DNA from: Chlorobaculum parvum NCIB 8327
Lineage (GTDB): Bacteria > Bacteroidota > Chlorobiia > Chlorobiales > Chlorobiaceae
Reading direction: 5' to 3'
NCBI RefSeq assembly: GCF_000020505.1
Contig: NC_011027.1
Location: 2,030,001-2,094,000, forward strand
Length of the DNA stretch: 64,000 nucleotides
Below are positions 1 to 7,992 of the stretch, piece after piece. The notes under the pieces were generated by a model. The model was not told the origin of the DNA and did not search any database. It worked only from the letters and a program-made list of their open reading frames with translations. Made by a program: the position numbers and the translations under genes. How positions within the stretch are numbered: position 1 is the stretch's first letter; each line of letters opens with the position of its first letter.

Positions 1-51
1 ATAGACTTACTTAACTAATCTTCTAATAATGACCTCAACTGATATATCCAT

Positions 52-90
52 AAAAAAAGCCCCGCTGAAACGGTAATTCCAACGGGGCTT
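52..90 (-). terminator. Rho-independent terminator of clpC
   Basis: A 7-bp GC-rich stem (AGCCCCG at 58-64 paired with CGGGGCT at 83-89) is followed, on the minus strand, by a run of seven T residues (complement of 52-58). It lies just past the clpC stop codon, as expected for an intrinsic terminator. Confidence 0.85.
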
Positions 91-119
91 CGGGGGAGTT
101 AAAAACGTTAAACTACGGG

Positions 120-2669
120 CTACTCCTTGTCGAGCTTCTCCTCTTTCTTGCCTTTTTTAGCAGGAGGCTCGGCAGTTCCTTCGCTGAAACGCAGCTCCTT
201 CTCCTTTTCGTCGAAGGTGATCTGAATCACGCTGCCTTCGGTGAATCTACCCTTGAGCATCTCCTCGGCGAGCGGATCCTCGACATACTTCTGCAAGGCC
301 CTCTTGAGCGGGCGTGCGCCGTACTTCTGGTCGTAGCCCTTCTCGACGAGGAACTCCTTGGCTTTCTCGTCGATTCGTACGTCGATGCCCATCTCTTTCA
401 AGCGCTTGAAGAGCTTGCCAGCCGTGATGTCGATAATCTGGAAGATATCCGACTTTTCGAGCTGGTGGAACACGATCGTGTCGTCGATACGGTTCAGGAA
501 CTCCGGATTGAAGACACGCTTCAGGGCATCCTCGATGGTGGACTTCATCGCCTTGTAGTTGCCCGTGGTGTCTTCGGGAGCCGAGAAGCCCATGCCGGTG
601 CCGAAGCTCTTGATCTCCTTGGCGCCAATGTTCGAGGTCATGATGATGATCGTGTTGCGGAAATCGACCTTGCGGCCAAGCCCGTCGGTCAACACACCCT
701 CGTCGAGCACCTGTAGCAGGATGTTGAACACGTCGGGATGCGCCTTTTCGATCTCGTCGATCAGCACCACCGAGTAGGGCTTGCGGCGCACCTTTTCGGT
801 GAGCTGGCCGCCCTCTTCATAGCCGACGTATCCGGGAGGCGCGCCAACCAGGCGACTCACCGAGAACTTCTCCATGTACTCGCTCATGTCGGCGCGGATC
901 AGCGCATCCTCGCTGTCGAACAGATAGCGGGTCAGCGCCTTGGCCAGCTCGGTCTTGCCGACACCGGTGGGACCGAGGAAGATGAACGAGCCGATGGGAC
1001 GCATGGGGTCTTTCAGCCCCGCGCGGGTGCGCTGGATCGCCTTGGTGATCTTCTTGATCGCCTCGTCCTGGCCGATGACCTCTTTCTTAAGCTCCGCCTC
1101 CATGTTGAGCAGCTTCTTGGACTCGGACTGCGCAACCCTGACCACCGGAATACCGGTCATCATGGCGATCACCGACGATATGTCGTTCTCGGTCACGTCG
1201 TAGACGCTCTCGGCGGACTCCTCTTCCCACTCCTGCTTGGCGTGGTCGAGCGCTTCGAGCATGTTCTTCTCCTTGTCGCGCAGTCGAGCAGCCTCCTCGA
1301 AGTTCTGCATCTTGACCACCTTGTTCTTCTCGGCCTTGACCTCTTCGATGCCCTTTTCAAGCTCGAGAATATCCTGCGGCACATGAATGTTGCTCAGGTG
1401 TACCCGCGCGCCGGCCTCGTCCATGACGTCGATCGCCTTGTCGGGCAGGAAGCGGTCAGTGATGTAACGCTCCGAAAGCTTGACCGCCTTTTCGATAGCC
1501 TCTTCGGAGTACTGCACGTGGTGGTGCGCCTCGTACTTGTTCTTGATGTTGTTCAGGATCTGGATCGTCTCCTCGACCGTGGTCGGCTCGACCATGATCT
1601 TCTGGAAACGGCGATCCAGCGCCCCGTCTTTCTCGATGTACTGGCGGTACTCGTCGAGCGTGGTCGCGCCGATGCACTGCAACTCGCCTCGCGCGAGAGC
1701 CGGCTTGAAGATGTTGCTGGCGTCGAGCGAACCCGAAGCGCCACCCGCGCCGATGATTGTGTGCAGCTCGTCGATGAAGAGGATCACGTCACGCGAACGC
1801 TCAAGCTCGTTCATCAGCGCCTTCATGCGCTCCTCGAACTGGCCGCGGTACTTCGTGCCCGCCACGAGAGCAGCAAGGTCGAGCGCCACGACGCGCTTAT
1901 CGTAAAGCACGCGCGAAACCTTGCGCTGCACGATCTTGAGCGCCAGCCCCTCGGCGATGGCCGTCTTGCCGACGCCCGGCTCACCGATCAGCACCGGATT
2001 ATTCTTCTTGCGGCGGCTCAAAACCTGCGCCACACGCTCGATCTCCTTCTCGCGCCCGATGATCGGGTCGAGCTTGTCCTCCATGGCCAGCCGCGTAATG
2101 TCACGCCCGAAGTTGTCGAGCACCGGCGTCTTGGTACGCTCGCCACGCTTCGACTCCGACTTTTTGGATGGGCGCTCGGATGCACTGCCCGTGGAGTAGG
2201 AACCCTCCATCGGCGGCTCGTCAGCCTCGCTGCGCCCGGTCGTAATGGTCATCAGTTCATCGCGAACCTGGTCATAGGTGACACCGAACTGTTCGAGAAT
2301 CTGGGCGGCGATGTTGTCGTCACCCTTTAGGATCGAGAGCAACAGATGCTCCGTGCCGATGATGGTCGACTTGCAGATCTTGGCCTCCAGATAGGTGATC
2401 TTGAGCACCTTTTCTGCCTGCTTGGTCAACGGCACGTTACCCATCTGGGTAGCCGGAACCTTGGGATGGGTGTTCTCCTCGATCTTCTGTTTCAGTTTGA
2501 ACAGATCGACTTTGAGGTTTTTAAGAATTTTAGCGCCGATGCCCTCTCCTTCCCGGATTAATCCAAGCAGAAGATGTTCGGTGCCGATATAGTCGTGCCC
2601 CAGACGCAGCGCCTCTTCGCGGCTGAGCCTGATCACGTCCTGAACTCTATTCGAGAAATTTCCTTCCAT
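120..2669 (-). CDS. clpC: ClpC-type AAA+ protease ATPase
   Basis: This is a Hsp100/Clp unfoldase that feeds substrates to the ClpP peptidase in the cytoplasm. At 849 residues it has the usual ClpC length and domain order. Two Clp N-terminal repeats fill about residues 1-145, marked by the paired GTEHLLL motifs. The first AAA+ module has Walker A GEPGVGKT at 229-236, a UVR-like coiled segment lies near 440-480, and the second AAA+ module has GPTGVGKT near 565-572. A conserved C-terminal D2-small domain follows. A lysine/glutamate-rich tail ends the protein. The UVR-like middle region separates ClpC from ClpA and ClpB. It is transcribed alone and ends at a clear terminator. No CtsR-type operator was recognised upstream. 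Confidence 0.96.
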   Translation of the reverse strand: MEGNFSNRVQDVIRLSREEALRLGHDYIGTEHLLLGLIREGEGIGAKILKNLKVDLFKLKQKIEENTHPKVPATQMGNVPLTKQAEKVLKITYLEAKICKSTIIGTEHLLLSILKGDDNIAAQILEQFGVTYDQVRDELMTITTGRSEADEPPMEGSYSTGSASERPSKKSESKRGERTKTPVLDNFGRDITRLAMEDKLDPIIGREKEIERVAQVLSRRKKNNPVLIGEPGVGKTAIAEGLALKIVQRKVSRVLYDKRVVALDLAALVAGTKYRGQFEERMKALMNELERSRDVILFIDELHTIIGAGGASGSLDASNIFKPALARGELQCIGATTLDEYRQYIEKDGALDRRFQKIMVEPTTVEETIQILNNIKNKYEAHHHVQYSEEAIEKAVKLSERYITDRFLPDKAIDVMDEAGARVHLSNIHVPQDILELEKGIEEVKAEKNKVVKMQNFEEAARLRDKEKNMLEALDHAKQEWEEESAESVYDVTENDISSVIAMMTGIPVVRVAQSESKKLLNMEAELKKEVIGQDEAIKKITKAIQRTRAGLKDPMRPIGSFIFLGPTGVGKTELAKALTRYLFDSEDALIRADMSEYMEKFSVSRLVGAPPGYVGYEEGGQLTEKVRRKPYSVVLIDEIEKAHPDVFNILLQVLDEGVLTDGLGRKVDFRNTIIIMTSNIGAKEIKSFGTGMGFSAPEDTTGNYKAMKSTIEDALKRVFNPEFLNRIDDTIVFHQLEKSDIFQIIDITAGKLFKRLKEMGIDVRIDEKAKEFLVEKGYDQKYGARPLKRALQKYVEDPLAEEMLKGRFTEGSVIQITFDEKEKELRFSEGTAEPPAKKGKKEEKLDKE

Positions 2670-2868
2670 TTATGATCCTGTATCGCTAAAATTGACGGGA
2701 AGCTCCCTGAAATGCGCTGTAACTCTGGCTATGAAGCACGACTGGGCACAACCGATCGGTTATTCGCTACATTCAGTTAAATAACTATAATTAAGACGTC
2801 ATCTCAAACCATTTCCTTCGATCAAAACAGTGGCGAGAAATTAATCGTTTCAGACCGCCCCTTGCGCT

Positions 2869-3339
2869 ATGACCGTCACCCACATACTCCTCGACGACCA
2901 GAACCCCCTGCACCGCGAACTGCCGATCTACCGAAGTGGCAAAATCGGCGCCGTCAGGCTTGCCGACAAGAGCTACAAGGTGTACGATTCGATGGAAATC
3001 TCCGCCCACGACTACACCGCCCTGTTCCACTACGGCGTCATCGAACAGCTCAACGCGCTACCGTTCATCTCCGAATCGAATAACGGGCTCGACAGTTGGG
3101 ACGAGGCATTTCTACCCTCTGGCGCGATTGGCAGAATGATTGAGATTATCGACGAATTCGTCGGAGAGATAAGCGGGAAAAGCCCCGAAAAGGTGATGCT
3201 CGGCTGGCAGGACGATCCGGAACGCATCGCCTACTGGCGCGAGATCGATCCCGAAAAGACGATTGATTTCCTGAGGAAATTCCAGGAATTCGCTACCAAA
3301 GTTCAGGAAGAGGAATACGATCTAGAATTCATTTTGTAG
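2869..3339 (+). CDS. Conserved-looking hypothetical protein, 156 aa
   Basis: I do not recognise this family. The 156-residue product is acidic and apparently soluble, with no signal peptide, membrane segment or cysteine cluster. It is rich in aromatic and charged residues and its C-terminal third (from about residue 120) looks helical (KTIDFLRKFQEFATKVQEEE). The ATG at 2869 is the first in frame, with no strong ribosome site in front. It is divergent from clpC and convergent with the epimerase-like gene that follows, so it is probably a single-gene unit. Codon use resembles that of its neighbours, which is why I accept it as real. Confidence 0.6.
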   Translation: MTVTHILLDDQNPLHRELPIYRSGKIGAVRLADKSYKVYDSMEISAHDYTALFHYGVIEQLNALPFISESNNGLDSWDEAFLPSGAIGRMIEIIDEFVGEISGKSPEKVMLGWQDDPERIAYWREIDPEKTIDFLRKFQEFATKVQEEEYDLEFIL

Positions 3340-3369
3340 GAACCGACCCTTCGCGTGACGAAGCGAAAA

Positions 3370-3394
3370 GGGTAGGCACAAGGCCTACCCCTAC
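3370..3394 (-). repeat. Dispersed GTAGGGG hairpin repeat, copy 1
   Basis: The segment contains a perfect 8-bp stem (GGGTAGGC at 3370-3377, GCCTACCC at 3383-3390) with CTAC added on one side. Read on the minus strand it begins GTAGGGG and folds into a hairpin. Three related elements occur at 16681-16842. It lies between two convergent genes, where it could also act as a weak terminator, but it has no T-run. Confidence 0.55.
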
Positions 3395-3411
3395 CGATCA
3401 ATTATCAACTT

Positions 3412-4251
3412 TCAATTGCCGCCCCGCGCCATGCCGAGTGGATCGGGATGCAGGAACTTGTAGTCCAGCTTTTTGACGAGCCAGTCACTGTTGACAATTT
3501 TGAAGTGGCTATTGCTGGAAGCCTCTTCCGGCAATGAGGCAAAACCGTGACTCTCAGCGGCAGCCTTATAGAGTTCACCCCGTGTCGGATGTTGCGGCGC
3601 GCAGGCGTTGAACACCTCACCCCAACTCCCCTGCCGGATGATTTCAGCGATCACGTGCACACAATCGTCGAGATGGATAAGGTTCACCGGATGAGCGGGA
3701 CTCGTGATTTCCGTCATGCGCTGGATGAACTCCGCCGGATTGCGTCCGGGGCCGATCAGCCCACCGAAGCGCACCACCGTGGTGTTGAACGCAGACTCCG
3801 AACGAAGCATCTCCTCGACGTACATCAACGCCCGACCGGCGGGAGAGTCCGCTTCATCAGGATCGGTAGCATCCGCTTCCACCACCTCGCCCCCGGTGGC
3901 GGGATAGACCGAGGTCGAACTGACGAAAATCACATGCTTCACCGGCGAATCGGCAAGCGCGTCGATCAAAAGCGAAATCTGTCCGACATGGTACTCGACC
4001 ACATCCGGCCGGCGCTGGGGAGGGATGTTCACCACGAGGATGTCGCTCTGAAGAAACGAAGCAATATCACCCTCGATGCTCTCGCCGATGGCGATCCGGA
4101 ACGGCTCTACGCCCGCCTCTTTCATCTTGGCGATTTTCGCCTCGCTGGTGGTCGAACCCTTGACGGCATACCCCTCGCCAACCAGAAAACGGGCCAGCGG
4201 CAAACCGAGCCACCCGCAGCCGAGGATGCTGATGCGTTGTTTTTCAGACAT
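3412..4251 (-). CDS. NAD(P)-binding epimerase/dehydratase-like protein (YeeZ-type SDR)
   Basis: The product has 279 residues and an N-terminal Rossmann fold with the dinucleotide motif GCGWLG at residues 11-16. An SDR-like segment IFVSSTSVYPATGG in the middle holds the Ser/Tyr part of an extended-SDR site, although the usual YxxxK spacing is not clean. This fits the extended/atypical SDR group annotated as NAD-dependent epimerase/dehydratase or YeeZ-like. The substrate cannot be told from the sequence. It is a single-gene unit on the minus strand, divergent from the RiPP cluster that starts about 300 bp away. There is no evidence that it belongs to that cluster. Confidence 0.8.
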   Translation of the reverse strand: MSEKQRISILGCGWLGLPLARFLVGEGYAVKGSTTSEAKIAKMKEAGVEPFRIAIGESIEGDIASFLQSDILVVNIPPQRRPDVVEYHVGQISLLIDALADSPVKHVIFVSSTSVYPATGGEVVEADATDPDEADSPAGRALMYVEEMLRSESAFNTTVVRFGGLIGPGRNPAEFIQRMTEITSPAHPVNLIHLDDCVHVIAEIIRQGSWGEVFNACAPQHPTRGELYKAAAESHGFASLPEEASSNSHFKIVNSDWLVKKLDYKFLHPDPLGMARGGN

Positions 4252-4565
4252 AATGATGAAGTTCAGAAGTTCAGAATCGCCCGTGACGGCCCCCCGGTTT
4301 TATGCCGGCTTTTTGTCTGGATAATGTATTCATTCCCCGTCAATTCTAAGCTATGCAGAATCCTTGTTGCCTCATTACCGTTGCAAAAAAAACGTTCCAA
4401 ATGCGCATTGAAAAACGAACCCATCAAATTGTTGCACTCCTGCAAATAGTGATAAAAAAACACGTCAAACCACCAAAAACGAATTCCAACTACACCTATA
4501 TTTCTATATATTAAGAAGTTAGTTGTCGTTTTTTCTTTTTTCCCTCACCTATAAACTGAAGGATC
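4252..4565. other. AT-rich intergenic region upstream of the RiPP cluster
   Basis: This 314-bp gap between divergent genes is much more AT-rich than its surroundings and must hold the promoters for both directions. A 10-bp palindrome AATGCGCATT lies at 4400-4409. TATATT/TATATA runs at about 4497-4510 are candidate -10 elements for the precursor gene, but I see no convincing -35 partner. Minus-strand frames here look non-coding. AAGGA at 4559-4563 is a likely but tightly spaced ribosome site for the precursor. Confidence 0.5.
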
Positions 4566-4787
4566 ATGAACACCCCTACCTTCGACAGCAGCACACTTAC
4601 GCTCTCACCAGAAACAATGCCCTCGATGCACTGTGACACGTGGGATCCAGACAAACCGACAGCACAGCCCGGAAAAATCTCCATGCACTGCGACACCTGG
4701 ACGCCTGACGAACCGTCAAAACGCACCAGCAGGCTCTCCATGCATTGCGACACCTGGGTACCCGAACCCGAAGAAGGAGACAAGTAA
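4566..4787 (+). CDS. Predicted RiPP precursor peptide with three SMHCDTW core repeats
   Basis: A 73-residue acidic peptide. The heptad SMHCDTW occurs exactly three times, at residues 20-26, 39-45 and 58-64, with a strict 19-residue (57-nt) period. Each copy is followed by x-P-[DE] (WDPD, WTPD, WVPE). The only cysteines (23, 42, 61), histidines (22, 41, 60) and tryptophans (26, 45, 64) sit in these repeats. The linkers between them differ freely. The three DNA copies differ at synonymous positions, so the protein sequence is what is conserved. Residues 1-19 would be a short leader. No double-glycine or signal-peptide cleavage site is visible. It is followed at once by three peptide-modifying enzymes. 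Function as a precursor is inferred from this context and repeat pattern; I know of no named family. Confidence 0.85.
   Translation: MNTPTFDSSTLTLSPETMPSMHCDTWDPDKPTAQPGKISMHCDTWTPDEPSKRTSRLSMHCDTWVPEPEEGDK
4623..4787 (+). repeat. Three 57-bp tandem units encoding SMHCDTW-x-P cores
   Basis: The units start at 4623, 4680 and 4737. The first 21 nt of each encode SMHCDTW and differ only at synonymous third positions (TCG/TCC, CAC/CAT, TGT/TGC, ACG/ACC). The remaining 36 nt vary. The third unit is truncated by the stop codon at 4785-4787. Confidence 0.9.
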
Positions 4788-4798
4788 TCATTCCTGCA

Positions 4799-4835
4799 CC
4801 TGCGGCAAGAATCGTGAATGGCTTCTTGCCGCAGG
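4799..4835 (+). promoter_or_regulatory. 13-bp perfect stem-loop between precursor and maturase genes
   Basis: CCTGCGGCAAGAA (4799-4811) and TTCTTGCCGCAGG (4823-4835) are perfect inverted repeats around an 11-nt loop. The hairpin starts 12 nt after the precursor stop codon and lacks a T-run, so it looks like an mRNA-stabilising or partially attenuating element rather than a full terminator. Such elements commonly raise precursor mRNA over enzyme mRNA in peptide operons; that role here is inferred. Confidence 0.75.
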
Positions 4836-4922
4836 CAACGCTTGGTCATGATAACGGCACTTCAGCCATCACCCCTTTCCCGATCCACCACCCAGACAAC
4901 AGCAAAAGGAGCGGACTCCGAA

Positions 4923-6200
4923 ATGCCCGCATACTCCATTGAACAGAAGGGTGATATAACCTTCCTTCAGCCGTCATCAGGCAAATTCTTCGTCGCGCTC
5001 GACAACCGCTGCGGCCGATGGCAGATGTTCGACGGCAATGCGTCCGAAGCACAAAAAGCTGAAATCGCGGCCAGCCTGAAAGAGTCGCCAACCCCCGATT
5101 TGATGGAGCCAGACGATGACTATCTGGAGGTGGTCATTTTCATCACCGACCGCTGTAACCTTGGCTGCGTCTATTGCAAATACGCCGATCTGACACAGCT
5201 TTCGGAGGTGCGGGGAACGGATGTCGAGCAAATCTGCCGGACGCTCGAAAAGCTGATCCGGGGAAAAAAACAGGTGCGAATCACCTTTCAGGGTGGCGAA
5301 CCCCTGCTCATGCACCGCGAGATCGACCAGATCTGCGCCTTCCTGACCGGCAACTTTTCGGAAATCGAGTTTTCGTTCGCCCTCCAGTCCAACGGCACCC
5401 TGCTGAATGACGCCATTCTGGAGATGCTGAAACAATACGAGATTACCGTCGGCATCACCATCGACGGCCCGGCAAGCCAGCACGACCTGTCGCGCCCGTT
5501 CAAAAACGGCGAAGGGAGCTTCGCGACGATCACAAGCAATCTCGAACGGCTACAAAAAAACAATGTGCGTTGCGGCGTGCTCTCGGTTATCCGCGATCCG
5601 GACGAACTGGAGGCACTGTTCCGCTTCAACCGAGAGGAACTCGGGCTGAACTCCTTCTACCTCAAGCCGCTGGAGTTCGCCGATTCGGGTGCGGAAAGCA
5701 GCGAAGAATTCTCCGCCTACTACGGCAAGCTGGCCGACCGTCAACTCGAATTGATACAGGAACTGATCCGCATTCACACAACGTCGGGAGAACGGATTCA
5801 CGAACAGATGCTTAAAACCGTGCTCGGCAAGATGTTCAGGCCTTCGTTCTACAACGACGGCTGCATCAGAACCCCTTCATGCGGCAGCAACGAGCGCTAC
5901 AAGAGCATGAATTGCGACGGCTCAGTGCAGTGGTGCGCCCATCTTAAAAATCAGCAGGACGAAGCAGTCAAGCAACGCTCGAAGGAGCGCTACGGCTTTT
6001 GCGCCGACTGCCCGATCAGCTCGATCTGCCTCTCGTTCTGCCCCGCCGTCATCCCCGGCTACCGCCACGGCGACCCCGAAGCCTGCTACCTGCCGCTCGC
6101 GAAACGATTCTGCACATACCGCCGCCAGATGATGATGAGCCTGTTCGAGCTGATGCACGAAAACATGCAGGCCGTCACCGCCTGTTTCATGCAGAAATGA
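4923..6200 (+). CDS. Radical SAM/SPASM peptide maturase
   Basis: The 425-residue enzyme probably modifies the adjacent SMHCDTW precursor. The radical SAM cluster motif CNLGCVYC puts the [4Fe-4S] ligands at C78, C82 and C85. GGEP follows in the usual SAM-binding position. The C-terminus is a SPASM domain with cysteines at 320, 331, 338, 360, 363, 369 and 373 and more beyond (CADCPISSIC), enough for auxiliary clusters. The first about 70 residues are a separate N-terminal module of unknown fold. I chose ATG 4923 because AAGGAG lies at 4907-4912; the open frame reaches back to 4818, but that part reads through the intergenic hairpin. SPASM enzymes typically form thioether or carbon-carbon crosslinks in peptides. 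Which bond forms here is unknown. Confidence 0.92.
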   Translation: MPAYSIEQKGDITFLQPSSGKFFVALDNRCGRWQMFDGNASEAQKAEIAASLKESPTPDLMEPDDDYLEVVIFITDRCNLGCVYCKYADLTQLSEVRGTDVEQICRTLEKLIRGKKQVRITFQGGEPLLMHREIDQICAFLTGNFSEIEFSFALQSNGTLLNDAILEMLKQYEITVGITIDGPASQHDLSRPFKNGEGSFATITSNLERLQKNNVRCGVLSVIRDPDELEALFRFNREELGLNSFYLKPLEFADSGAESSEEFSAYYGKLADRQLELIQELIRIHTTSGERIHEQMLKTVLGKMFRPSFYNDGCIRTPSCGSNERYKSMNCDGSVQWCAHLKNQQDEAVKQRSKERYGFCADCPISSICLSFCPAVIPGYRHGDPEACYLPLAKRFCTYRRQMMMSLFELMHENMQAVTACFMQK

Positions 6201-6207
6201 ATCCGCA

Positions 6208-7992
6208 ATGAGCAGCGCGCTTGAACAGATGCGAGTCGCCTTGCGCTCAACCGGGATGGAGGTTTGCGAAAAAACCCGTCAGGGCAGCGAACTGCCGTTT
6301 TTCACCACCATGCTCTTCGCAGGTAAAACTCCGGACGACGACTCCTTACCGCTGGTTTCCGGGCAAGGCATCACCGCCGAAGCCTCGCTTTTGAGCGCGT
6401 ACGGCGAGTTCTTTGAGCGGCTCCAGAACAACTTTATCATCGCCGGCTACCGCTACGCCTGCGCTTCGAATGGCGGATACGACCGGCTGCCAGAGCGGTG
6501 CCGTCAGCGCCTCGACCGGCAGGGCGGGCCGCTGGATTTTTTCATCGCGCCGGACGAAACGTGGATCGCGGCAGATCGGTTCGGTGCGGCGGAAAACCCC
6601 GACCTCATGCCGCGCCACCAGATGCCTGCGAGCAGTGGGGTCGATGGCGACACGCTCCTGTGCGTGCCGTTTTACTCGGTGTTCGACGATTCGGTACGGC
6701 TCTGCCCGATCGAACGGATGCTCTTCGCCAGCGGAAGCACAGGCTGCGCGGCCGGAAGGACTCTTGAACAGGCAATCGCCAAAGCGCTGTTCGAAATCTG
6801 CGAGCGGCATGTCTTTCACCGGATTTTCTCGGACGAGCCACCACTGCCGCTCATCCCGCGCGAGCTGTTACGGAACACCGAAGCTGACCGGATCATCGAA
6901 GCCATCGAAGAGCGCAGCACAAGCGTCACCTTGCTCGATTGCTCGCTCGGCGCACGATTTCCAGTCGTCGCCATGCTGCTCATCGACCGCCAGCGGCAGC
7001 GCTACAACTGCAACCTCGGAGCCGCAGCGACGCTCTCCGGGGCAGTCATCGGAGCACTGAAAGAGCTTTACGACGGCGGCAACGACTTCCACGCCCTGCC
7101 GCTCTCCGGCCTCGACAACCCGTTCGCGGCAACAACCGCCGATGAGAGCCACCGCCTGCGCTTCGCCAACTACTACGCAGCCAAAGCGTCGAGCACTGGC
7201 CTCTGGCCGAAATCGCTCTTCGCCAGCCGCAACTCCGCGTCACAGTGGATCGACGAAACCTGGAGCGACGAGCTGGCCGGCCGCCCACTCAAAGTCCTGC
7301 TCGAACGCTTCGCAAGCTGGACGCCCACGCTCTACATTCGCGACGTCTCGTGGCTCGGCATCCCGTCAGTCTACTGCTACGCACCCGGCCTGAGCGAGGT
7401 GAACTACACCACGGGTCGCAACGAACTTACCATGCTGCTTGAGCTGCGAGCCGAAAGCGAACGTCTGCAAAGCTCCGGAGAAATGGAGATGAAACGGTTG
7501 CTGCGAATCATGGAGCTTCACCGAAGTCTGAAACGCATCACCCTTCCGGCCTCTGTCAGGTTGCTGAACAGCTTTGCGTGCCCGAACCTCCCCGGCAGTG
7601 CCCGGCAGCGTGAAGCGACACTGCTCGCCGCACTCGCACAGCTTTTCGGCGACAAAACGCCACATGACGAATCGCTGCTTGATCGATGCATCCGCGACAG
7701 CAAACAGCTTGCGGATGAAAGCTGCAATGCGGCGGAAATCAACTCGCAATTGCGGCAATTCTATCCTGACAGCGTGGTCGATCTGGCCGCCCGGTGCAGA
7801 CAAGCGCCAGCAGAAGTCATCGAAAATGCGCTGCATTCAATCGAACTGCCTGGCAATGAATCGGCCTGCGACGACTGCCATTTCCTGAAAACTGTCGAAA
7901 CGGCGAGGCGGCTTCAGAAACGACAGATCACCAATCTGCCCGACCAGCGCCGCCTTGCAGAAATCCTCACAACCGCCAGGAACGAAACATGA
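6208..7992 (+). CDS. YcaO-domain peptide-modifying enzyme
   Basis: The 594-residue protein has both ATP-binding signatures of YcaO proteins: a G-x-G-I segment followed by E67-x2-E70-R71 (GEFFER), and a GCAAGRT segment followed by E196-x2-E199-R200 (EICERH). YcaO enzymes use ATP to activate a peptide amide, giving azolines from Cys/Ser/Thr, or thioamides or amidines with other partners. Cys in each precursor repeat is the obvious candidate target. No separate E1-like (ThiF/cyclodehydratase C) or TfuA partner is visible nearby. The C-terminus has no PxPxP motif and instead ends in a helical, Cys-containing stretch (CDDC near residue 554). It starts 7 nt after the SPASM gene and overlaps the next gene by ATGA. 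Confidence 0.9.
   Translation: MSSALEQMRVALRSTGMEVCEKTRQGSELPFFTTMLFAGKTPDDDSLPLVSGQGITAEASLLSAYGEFFERLQNNFIIAGYRYACASNGGYDRLPERCRQRLDRQGGPLDFFIAPDETWIAADRFGAAENPDLMPRHQMPASSGVDGDTLLCVPFYSVFDDSVRLCPIERMLFASGSTGCAAGRTLEQAIAKALFEICERHVFHRIFSDEPPLPLIPRELLRNTEADRIIEAIEERSTSVTLLDCSLGARFPVVAMLLIDRQRQRYNCNLGAAATLSGAVIGALKELYDGGNDFHALPLSGLDNPFAATTADESHRLRFANYYAAKASSTGLWPKSLFASRNSASQWIDETWSDELAGRPLKVLLERFASWTPTLYIRDVSWLGIPSVYCYAPGLSEVNYTTGRNELTMLLELRAESERLQSSGEMEMKRLLRIMELHRSLKRITLPASVRLLNSFACPNLPGSARQREATLLAALAQLFGDKTPHDESLLDRCIRDSKQLADESCNAAEINSQLRQFYPDSVVDLAARCRQAPAEVIENALHSIELPGNESACDDCHFLKTVETARRLQKRQITNLPDQRRLAEILTTARNET

Noticed and set aside
738-2330. Long plus-strand frame of 530 codons inside clpC
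   Set aside because: It is antisense to the fully conserved clpC. Such frames arise from high GC at third codon positions; it has no family-like motif. The same holds for 11442-12710, 21598-23004, 23056-24744, 30788-32791 and 45768-48035.
4263-4463. 66-codon minus-strand frame upstream of the epimerase-like gene
   Set aside because: Low coding character, AT-rich, no ribosome site, and it lies in the probable promoter region.
4511-4849. Minus-strand frame opposite the precursor peptide
   Set aside because: It reads the antisense of the repeats (giving periodic CRSAW-like residues) and lacks a ribosome site; the plus-strand reading has operon context and synonymous drift.
4818-4922. Longer N-terminus for the SPASM gene
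   Set aside because: The added 35 residues begin inside the intergenic hairpin, and a better ribosome site precedes 4923.
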